DNA of 12,534 nt from an uncultured Pseudomonadota bacterium (GTDB taxonomy: Bacteria > Bdellovibrionota_B > Oligoflexia > Oligoflexales > CAILAO01), in the NCBI GenBank assembly GCA_903832105.1, contig CAILAO010000643.1:1-12534 (forward strand), written 5' to 3'. A program made the translations under genes and the position numbers. The notes beneath the pieces are model-generated. The model searched no databases, had not been told where the DNA came from, and saw only the letters and a program-made list of their open reading frames with translations. Shown here one piece after another: positions 6,192 through 11,095 of the stretch. The stretch's first letter is position 1. Every line of letters begins with the position of its first letter.

Positions 6192-8657
6192 GTGGATCTA
6201 TTGGCTTATTTAAAGACAAAAGCATGCAAGATTGAACCAGAAGGAACTGATCTATATAAAGTTGAGCCAGCGGTTTGCTGTAATCATTCGGGGTGCGCTA
6301 AGGTTAAGCGGAAAAACGGTGAAACATTCTATAAATGCTTCTCTTGTGGCTGCTATGCTTCAAATTCGGTCGCGCTAGAAGCACAGTTAAGCAATATCCC
6401 TTATAATGAAGCTAAAGCCAAACTTGAAGGAGGTTCAGTCATTCCTTTTACTGATCCTCTCCGGTCATTGATTGAAAAGAATCATGCCTTTTTAATGAAG
6501 TCTCCAGAACATCTTAATTGGCTCATCAACATTCGAAAATTCTCTGCTATCGTAATCAAACGGTTTCTTGTGGGTTGTTATCAAGATCAGGAAGGTAGAA
6601 TTATTTACACATTCCCCTATTTTGATGGCCTTATAATCCGCAACATCAAGAGCAGGACAGCAGACAAGAGCGTTCTTTTCCAACGTAAGGATGCAGGCTT
6701 TTATATTTTTAACGCCAATGTTCTTAAAAACGCCTCAGAAGTCTTGATCGTAGAAGGTGAAATGGATGTCCTAGCAGCGTACTCTTATGGTGTTTCCTTA
6801 CCAGCTATTTCGTTTGGTCTAGGCGCGAACAACATCAAAGAGGAATGGCTTGATAGCTTTTCCGACATAAAAACCATTTATATTTCTTATGATGCCGACG
6901 ATGCAGGGAAAAAAGGCGGCAGGCGTCTTGCTGAATTTCTCGGCATTGATCGCTGTCGTTTTGTCTTTTTGCCGTTTAAAGACTTAAACGATGCCCTGAT
7001 AGCTGGGTATCCTAAAGAAAAGGTAGAAGAAGCAATTAAAAGGAGCCTATCGCTCGATCAATTAGACATCATGGCTGGAATCTCTGCTATCCCGGAAGAC
7101 GAATCGATTATAGGTGAGAAGGTTGCATCACTTCTTGAACAAATTGCTAGGAGACCTGTTACCGAAACGGAGGATTACCTTAGAGCTGTCCGGGAACATT
7201 TACCCGTAACCTATAAGCAGAAATTGGACTTCAGACATACGATTGACGTCCTTCGGCGCAATTTACAGAGTAATTCCGAAAGTGATGAACATGTCAGCGC
7301 TTATGTCATGACTGATGACGAACAGCGGGCAGCCAAAGATTTTCTTCTACAGTCCAATATTGTTGACACAATAGCGGACTCTTTTAATGTTCTTGGCCTC
7401 GTTGGTGAGCGCGAGAATGCGGTCGTCACATTTTTATGTTCGTTAACACGCCTGATGGATGAACAATCACACGTTCTTATAACTGGTCAGTCTTCTTCGG
7501 GTAAATCCATGATAGCGGATATCGTAACAAGTGTTGTTCCAGAAGAGGACGTTGTCGCTATCAGTTCTGCATCAGCCCATGCACTAAACTACATTGAAGA
7601 AGAAAAGCTTCAGCGCAAACTATGCGTTATCAGCGAATTCGACGGAGCCCTGGACATGCTTTATACTTTACGAGTCGCACAATCAGAAGGAAAGCTTAAT
7701 AGACTCTATGTAGGCAAAAACGAAGCTACTGGAGAGATGAAAACCTTTGATAGCGCAAAGTCAGTTCGTGTAAGCTTCCTAATTACTTCTAACTTGAGCC
7801 CTGATGAAATCGACAGCCAGAATATCTCTAGGTTGATGGTACTCTTCTCTAATGAATCAGTGACTCAAACAGAGCTGGTTCGTGATGCCATTCTTCGGCG
7901 TCAAATCAGAGAATGGAAGGCATCCAGTAGCAAACGAGATGCAATTAAATTGCTGTTAAAAAATGCTCAACGCCTTCTTCAGCCAGTTGAAGTGGATATA
8001 CCCTTCTCTCCATATCTAAGGTTTCCAGCCCGATGCGCTCGAAATCGCCGAGATTTGAATCGTTTTCTTTCAGTGATTAAAGCTATCGCCTTTCTACGTC
8101 AGCATCAAAAAGAAATACACGATAGGGATGATAAGCCCTTTATTGAGGCAGATCTGACCGATTACAGTATTGCTCATCGCTACCTTAGAAATATCATAGC
8201 AAACGGACTGAATGAATTGAGTCAGCGAGCAACAACGGTGTTACGTGTTTGTTGCTGTTTACGCCAAGAAAAGCAAGGTGAGGAGACGACCAGTTTCAGC
8301 TATGGCGAGATTTTAAAGGCAGCCCAGATTTTGGGCGTTGATGTTGGCAGTCGGGAGAATGTACGTCGTCGAGTTTGCGAATTGATAGAGAGCGAGCATT
8401 TGGGAATAGCTGACGGAGGACATCTAGGCCAAAAGGGGAAACAACTTCATTTTGAAGTGATTGTGCCATTTACCCTGGATAAAAACTGCGAGATCAAAGA
8501 AATACAGCCCGCTTCTTTGGAGATCAGCGATCCTGAAGAAATCGCCCGCCTTTGGCAGCCAAAAATCAAAGAAACACAAGCTACAACAACTTACACAAAA
8601 GAGCTGTGTAACTCTGCTTCCGCTAAAAACACGGCAATAGAGGGGGATTTGATATGA
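6192..8657 (+). CDS. Fused primase (CHC2 zinc finger + TOPRIM) and AAA+ ATPase, replication protein
   Basis: An 821-aa predicted replication initiator/primase-helicase with a GTG start and AGAGGT 6 nt upstream. Residues 29-52 hold a DnaG-type zinc finger (Cys29-x2-His32, Cys49-x2-Cys52). The TOPRIM domain has VEGEMD (Glu188, Asp192) and YDADDAG (Asp234, Asp236), the metal-binding residues of DnaG primases. After a linker, a P-loop domain shows Walker A GQSSSGKS (432-439), Walker B-like LCVISEFD (477-484), sensor-1-like ITSN (Asn534) and a possible Arg finger (SRLMVL, Arg547). A possible winged-helix region lies at ~690-765. The second half does not read as a RecA-type DnaB helicase; it looks AAA+/MCM-like, so helicase activity is inferred. 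Such fusions occur in plasmids, phages and integrative elements. The 3' end of the gene already contains the first half-sites of the downstream repeat array, suggesting action at, or autoregulation through, that site. Confidence 0.85.
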   Translation: MDLLAYLKTKACKIEPEGTDLYKVEPAVCCNHSGCAKVKRKNGETFYKCFSCGCYASNSVALEAQLSNIPYNEAKAKLEGGSVIPFTDPLRSLIEKNHAFLMKSPEHLNWLINIRKFSAIVIKRFLVGCYQDQEGRIIYTFPYFDGLIIRNIKSRTADKSVLFQRKDAGFYIFNANVLKNASEVLIVEGEMDVLAAYSYGVSLPAISFGLGANNIKEEWLDSFSDIKTIYISYDADDAGKKGGRRLAEFLGIDRCRFVFLPFKDLNDALIAGYPKEKVEEAIKRSLSLDQLDIMAGISAIPEDESIIGEKVASLLEQIARRPVTETEDYLRAVREHLPVTYKQKLDFRHTIDVLRRNLQSNSESDEHVSAYVMTDDEQRAAKDFLLQSNIVDTIADSFNVLGLVGERENAVVTFLCSLTRLMDEQSHVLITGQSSSGKSMIADIVTSVVPEEDVVAISSASAHALNYIEEEKLQRKLCVISEFDGALDMLYTLRVAQSEGKLNRLYVGKNEATGEMKTFDSAKSVRVSFLITSNLSPDEIDSQNISRLMVLFSNESVTQTELVRDAILRRQIREWKASSSKRDAIKLLLKNAQRLLQPVEVDIPFSPYLRFPARCARNRRDLNRFLSVIKAIAFLRQHQKEIHDRDDKPFIEADLTDYSIAHRYLRNIIANGLNELSQRATTVLRVCCCLRQEKQGEETTSFSYGEILKAAQILGVDVGSRENVRRRVCELIESEHLGIADGGHLGQKGKQLHFEVIVPFTLDKNCEIKEIQPASLEISDPEEIARLWQPKIKETQATTTYTKELCNSASAKNTAIEGDLI

Positions 8658-8683
8658 AAAAGGCCTCATTACGAAACATCGGT

Positions 8684-8780
8684 TTTGAGTTACACAGTTA
8701 CACAACCATTTTTTTAAAGTGTGTTGTGCAGCACAACTTTTTTCAATGCGCGTGTAACTTGTGTAACTGTGTAACTCAAA
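8684..8780. repeat. 22-nt perfect inverted repeat around an inner hairpin
   Basis: The 22 nt at 8684-8705 are exactly the reverse complement of 8759-8780. The 53 nt between contain a smaller palindrome whose centre (8730) almost coincides with the centre of the large one (8732). Each arm carries two tandem half-sites. A single strand could fold into a long hairpin. Confidence 0.85.
8723..8743 (+). terminator. Possible rho-independent terminator after the primase gene
   Basis: GTTGTG-CAG-CACAAC (8723-8737; a 7-bp palindrome around A8730) is followed by six T (8738-8743). The stem is short, so termination may be weak. The same palindrome is the inner hairpin of the 22-nt inverted repeat and may act in replication instead. 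Confidence 0.4.
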
Positions 8781-8903
8781 GTCAATTGTTGAAAAACGTG
8801 TCAATAACCCCCTCAATGCTTTCAATAGGCGTGAAATTCAAAAATCAAAGTTACACAGGTGAATTGTGTAACTTGTTGTAACTCAAAATTCGCTTTCAAA
8901 GCT

Positions 8904-8918
8904 GTATAAAAAATATAC
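8904..8918. promoter_or_regulatory. Small dyad GTATA-N5-TATAC before the 8931 gene
   Basis: GTATA (8904-8908) and TATAC (8914-8918) flank AAAAA just upstream of the GAGGAG ribosome binding site (8919-8924). TATAAA at 8905-8910 could serve as a -10 box, but no -35 at proper spacing is visible. Confidence 0.25.
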
Positions 8919-8930
8919 GAGGAGTTAAAC

Positions 8931-9186
8931 ATGATAGATGAAGATCGCCTTTGCAACGCAAGGACTACTTTGATTGATGTGGAATCCAAACTGCGGGGAC
9001 TGGCTCATCTGATTCGACAACAAAAGGCGGAAGAAATCCCCCTCGACTCTCTCCAACAGGAACAAGTCAACGATGGTCTCAGCTTTTTTTTTAAGTGACA
9101 TGGCGGGGGCGCTGGCAAAGATTCGAAACGAACTTGATGAAGAGGAAGTGAACGTGAGGATGAGGACCAGTAAATGTCGAAGTTAG
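8931..9186 (+). CDS. Small helical protein ORF split at a T9 run (frameshift)
   Basis: GAGGAG (8919-8924) lies 6 nt before the ATG at 8931. As written the frame gives 55 aa (MIDEDRLCNARTTLIDVESK...) and stops at TGA 9096-9098, just after nine consecutive T (9084-9092). Removing one T, or slipping by one base, lets the frame continue through LSDMAGALAKIRNELDEEEV to TAG 9184-9186, a coherent 84-aa helical, acidic protein. The continuity of an amphipathic pattern across the run suggests the 84-aa form is ancestral. Possible explanations are transcriptional slippage, phase variation, a real null mutation, or a sequencing error in the homopolymer. No family is recognised. It is the first gene downstream of the repeat array, so a replication accessory or regulatory role is conceivable. 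Confidence 0.5.
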
Positions 9187-9503
9187 TCAAAACAACTTTT
9201 CCCATACAACGCATTTTAACAAAGCTTTGTTGATTGATCGTTATATTGAAAAGCGCGTTAAATTCGCTTTTAAGCCTTTTTTAACCGACGATCAATACTT
9301 TACGTCATATCAAAAGCGACACGCTTAAAATCGACATTACGTGGTTTTATACGCAGAACTCCCAAAACCCACTTTCTATAGGCGTTTTAAAGCGTTTTTA
9401 CAGCGATTTAAGCTAAAAATCAGTCGAAAAAACGGGTAAAAATCGCTATATAACGGCTTAATTTTACTAAAAAATTCATAACCATATAATATCATAGGTC
9501 TAT
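9187..9503. other. AT-rich noncoding gap with AAAAGCG-type repeats and dyads
   Basis: No convincing gene is present. The visible structure is: a perfect 14-bp palindrome AACAAAGCTTTGTT (9218-9231); ATTGATCG (9233-9240) inverted as CGATCAAT (9289-9296); AAAAGCG (9249-9255) inverted as CGCTTTT (9265-9271) and again direct at 9312-9318; AAAGCG near 9389; and AGCGATTT (9402-9409) inverted as AAATCGCT (9440-9447). The region could hold a regulatory RNA or a second binding array, but nothing shows transcription. Confidence 0.4.
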
Positions 9504-9532
9504 TTGACAAACGGGCTGTTTTGATATACAAT
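9504..9532 (+). promoter_or_regulatory. Near-consensus sigma70 promoter
   Basis: TTGACA (9504-9509), a 17-nt spacer and TACAAT (9527-9532): a perfect -35, optimal spacing and a one-mismatch -10. It is about 60 nt upstream of the start at 9598 and is the best promoter seen in the window. Confidence 0.7.
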
Positions 9533-9546
9533 GTAACTCATTGTAT
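9526..9546. promoter_or_regulatory. Operator-like dyad over the -10 box
   Basis: ATACAATG (9526-9533), spacer TAACT, CATTGTAT (9539-9546): 8-bp perfect arms covering the -10 and probable transcription start. The centre includes TGTAACTCA (9532-9540), which also ends two of the repeats in the array at 8591-8884. A bound repressor would block the promoter. Confidence 0.55.
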
Positions 9547-9597
9547 TTAGAGGATTAAATTGAGTATTTTGACAAAAAACTAAAGGGAGAGCATGAA

Positions 9598-9849
9598 ATG
9601 GAGAAAAGGGACCAAAATTTTTTCATCGGGAAGGCTGTAACCGTGATTCTTAAGGACAGAGAAGAAACGACTTGGAGCAGAGTTCCTTGTTCTGGGGTCA
9701 GTTCGTTAGGACTTACCGTAGAATACGTCAGCCGCGGGGTTAATATCACATCTTTCCTGCCATGGCAGAATATTTCGTTTATAGAGACTCGGGCTACTGA
9801 TAGCGAAGAAGAACCCCAAGGAGTATCTACGTCCGTAAAAAATGCTTAA
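9598..9849 (+). CDS. Small beta-barrel-like (possibly Sm/LSm-like) hypothetical protein
   Basis: An 83-aa protein whose ATG at 9598 lies 8 nt after GGGAG (9585-9589). Residues ~12-63 alternate hydrophobic and polar residues in five or so short strands (KAVTVILKD, SRVPCSGV, GLTVEYV, TSFLPW, ISFIE). The last strand after a 'lPw..I' turn resembles the Sm2 part of LSm/Hfq-type or other SH3-like small barrels. The tail (~66-83) is acidic and probably disordered. No exact Sm signature is present, so this is a fold guess. The gene has its own near-consensus promoter, an operator-like dyad and a strong terminator, making a compact, probably repressible unit. Candidate roles are RNA or DNA binding in control of the replicon. 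Confidence 0.6.
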   Translation: MEKRDQNFFIGKAVTVILKDREETTWSRVPCSGVSSLGLTVEYVSRGVNITSFLPWQNISFIETRATDSEEEPQGVSTSVKNA

Positions 9850-9858
9850 AGCAAAAGC

Positions 9859-9892
9859 AAAGGCGCATGACGAAAATTCATGCGCTTTTTTT
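9859..9892 (+). terminator. Strong rho-independent terminator
   Basis: AAAGGCGCATGA (9859-9870), loop CGAAAAT, TCATGCGCTTT..., giving an 8-bp perfect GC-containing stem that extends to 12 bp with one G-T pair, followed by seven T (9886-9892). It ends the 9598 gene. The AAGGAGG at 9894-9900 follows directly, so it may instead attenuate transcription into the recombinase. Confidence 0.85.
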
Positions 9893-9905
9893 GTAAGGAG
9901 GCATT

Positions 9906-10085
9906 GTGGGAATTTATAAAAAACGGTCGTTTTTTGTGAATGAAAAATCGGACGCAAAAATTGTCAAAAATCAAAGCAAAACATTCACAAAAAGTCGTAT
10001 AAAAATCAACTCACAAAAATCGATCACTACTCAGGTTTTTTTGTTAAACACGAAAGATAAAAAAGAAGGAAAACTATGCTTGTAG
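9906..10085 (+). CDS. 59-aa basic ORF coupled to the recombinase gene
   Basis: A perfect AAGGAGG (9894-9900) lies 5 nt before GTG at 9906. The frame runs to TAG 10083-10085, overlapping the start of the recombinase gene (ATG at 10076) by 10 nt in another frame, an arrangement typical of translational coupling. The product (MGIYKKRSFFVNEKSDAKIV...) has 13 Lys and 2 Arg against 4 acidic residues and no recognised motif. The underlying DNA is A-rich and contains the res-like repeats, so the Lys content may be a by-product of noncoding sequence. It could be a small DNA-binding protein, a leader peptide controlling the recombinase, or chance. Confidence 0.35.
   Translation: MGIYKKRSFFVNEKSDAKIVKNQSKTFTKSRIKINSQKSITTQVFLLNTKDKKEGKLCL
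9918..10021. repeat. Candidate res-like recombination site upstream of the recombinase
   Basis: TTTTTGTGAATG (9931-9942) is repeated inverted as CATTCACAAAAA (9982-9993), 12-bp perfect arms. TCACAAAAA recurs at 10011-10019. AAAAAACG-GT-CGTTTTTT forms a dyad at 9918-9935. AAAAATC occurs at 9943, 9966, 10001 and 10015. Resolvases of this class bind ~12-bp inverted half-sites in a region of about 100 bp just upstream of their own gene, which fits in place and size. Crossover site not identified. Confidence 0.4.
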
Positions 10086-10657
10086 GATATATGCGCGTCT
10101 CTACTGAAGAACAGAACTTGGACTTGCAGGAAGATGCTCTGAAACAGGCAGGATGCGAACGAATCTATAAAGACATAGCAAGCGGAGCCAAAACGGATCG
10201 AACTGGTTTAAATCAATGCCTGGCCTTTCTACGTGATGGACATGATGTACTTGTAGTTTGGAAAAGTGATCGTCTAGGCAGATCTCTGAAACACATGATC
10301 GAAGTGATCGAGCAACTCAAGAGTCGAAAGATTGGTTTCAAAAGTTTGACCGAGGGTCTGATGGATACAACCACCTCTGACGGTGAACTTATTTTTGGGT
10401 TGTTCGCCCTTTTGGCCCAACACGAAAGGTCTCGGCTGCGAGAACGAACAAAAGCTGGTTTGGCTGCTGCACGTGCTAGGGGAAGATGCGGAGGTCGCCC
10501 TAAAACATTCACAGATGACAAAAAACGACTTGTAATGACCCTACTAAAAGATCCAAGCTATACGATCAAAGATATCGCAAGACAAATCGGAGTTTCAGCC
10601 TCTTCTCTGTACCAATTTCACACCCATCTCAAAAACGAGAACTCAAACACCCTCTAA
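10076..10657 (+). CDS. Serine recombinase of the resolvase/invertase family
   Basis: A 193-aa small serine recombinase, the normal length for Tn3-type resolvases and Hin/Gin invertases. The ATG has GAAGGA (10065-10070) 5 nt upstream. The catalytic domain starts GYMRVST with nucleophile Ser9 and Arg7; DRLGRS (65-70) carries the conserved active-site arginines; a long helix (~102-137) leads to RGRCGGRP. The C-terminal helix-turn-helix (~162-184, YTIKDIARQIGVSASSLYQF) binds DNA. All key residues are present, so the protein is probably active. It lacks the large C-terminal domain of serine integrases, so dimer resolution or DNA inversion is more likely than integration. Resolution of replicon multimers fits the neighbouring primase gene and repeat array. 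The short ORF at 9906 overlaps its start. Confidence 0.93.
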   Translation: MLVGYMRVSTEEQNLDLQEDALKQAGCERIYKDIASGAKTDRTGLNQCLAFLRDGHDVLVVWKSDRLGRSLKHMIEVIEQLKSRKIGFKSLTEGLMDTTTSDGELIFGLFALLAQHERSRLRERTKAGLAAARARGRCGGRPKTFTDDKKRLVMTLLKDPSYTIKDIARQIGVSASSLYQFHTHLKNENSNTL

Positions 10658-10713
10658 TCGCTGGTTTAAAGCTCATTTCAGGCCATTTACTCCCTAATTA
10701 TATATATGTGTCA

Positions 10714-10735
10714 TCAAGTTATTGGCTTAACTTGA
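10714..10735. promoter_or_regulatory. Operator-like dyad TCAAGTTA-N6-TAACTTGA
   Basis: 8-bp perfect arms (10714-10721 and 10728-10735) around TTGGCT, about 30 nt before the ATG at 10766. No T tail follows, so a protein-binding site is more likely than a terminator. Confidence 0.45.
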
Positions 10736-10765
10736 ATTAAACTAATTTTAATAAAGGGAAAGATT

Positions 10766-11095
10766 ATGATTAAAAAATTGAATCTTGGCGAAAGCATTAT
10801 AGTGGTCGCAAAAAAATTCAAGATTTTCGCAAGTCCTGAAGATGCTCTTAAATCTTTGGAGGAAGTAACAGCAGGGCTAATGAAGAAAGAATATAGAGAT
10901 CCAGAAGCTAATACAGTTTACCGAGTCGGAGACAAAGTGACAATGAAAACGGAATTCAAACCGGCAGCCAAATTTCAGATTAGTGAGATTTATGTTGTTG
11001 GAAGTAATGTCGTGTTGGCTCTCACTAAACCAGGATCAAATCACAAGATTGGTTTCTTATCGATACTACGCCTTTTGTTCTCTCACATCTTTTAA
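10766..11095 (+). CDS. Small hypothetical protein with a short beta-rich domain
   Basis: A 109-aa protein with AAAGGG about 7 nt before the ATG. Residues ~1-45 mix strand and helix (KFKIFASPEDALKSLEEVTAGLM). Residues ~48-90 (VYRVGDKVTMKTEFKPAAKFQISEIYVVGSNVVLAL) have the 'GD.V.mk......f.i..i' pattern seen in small SH3-like domains such as the YodC/DUF2158 group, but the resemblance is weak. The last residues (FLSILRLLFSHIF) are hydrophobic. Function unknown. It has its own upstream dyad and lies 108 nt after the recombinase gene. Its stop overlaps, tail to tail, the stop of the - strand helicase gene by 4 nt, so no room for a shared intergenic terminator exists. Confidence 0.65.
   Translation: MIKKLNLGESIIVVAKKFKIFASPEDALKSLEEVTAGLMKKEYRDPEANTVYRVGDKVTMKTEFKPAAKFQISEIYVVGSNVVLALTKPGSNHKIGFLSILRLLFSHIF

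Larger units (their letters stand above)
8591..8884. repeat. TTACACA/TGTGTAA half-site array (iteron- or operator-like), candidate origin
   Basis: Exact half-sites TTACACA occur at 8591-8597, 8690-8696, 8698-8704 and 8851-8857. Inverted half-sites TGTGTAA occur at 8605-8611, 8760-8766, 8768-8774 and 8865-8871. Near copies are CGTGTAA at 8751-8757 and GTTGTAA at 8875-8881. Tandem copies repeat every 8 bp. The first and last pairs are dyads with the same 7-nt spacer (8591-8611 and 8851-8871). The array begins in the last codons of the primase gene and fills the gap to the next gene. Iteron arrays beside replication genes are typical plasmid origins; a multi-site operator for an autoregulator is the alternative. 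Confidence 0.8.

Noticed and set aside
8800..8811. GTCAATAACCCC, reverse complement of 6069-6080, as inverted ends of a mobile element flanking the primase gene
   Set aside because: A shared 12-mer is expected several times by chance in a window of this size, and no target duplication or extended match flanks it.
8424..8825. 133-aa - strand ORF
   Set aside because: It runs antisense through the primase 3' end and the repeat array, is Cys/Phe-rich and has no RBS; a shadow of the real gene.
8654..8881. 75-aa + strand ORF starting with ATGA overlap at the end of the primase gene
   Set aside because: It has a plausible RBS (AGGGGG), but the translation is mostly the repeat array read as protein (Cys/Asn/Leu-rich), the frame crosses the terminator-like hairpin, and the sequence is better explained as binding sites.
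9174..9233. 19-codon ORF after the frameshifted gene
   Set aside because: Too short, weak RBS, runs into a palindrome; no support.
10076..10657. Integrase of an integrative element
   Set aside because: At 193 aa it is a resolvase/invertase-type serine recombinase without the large C-terminal domain of serine integrases, and no att site was found.
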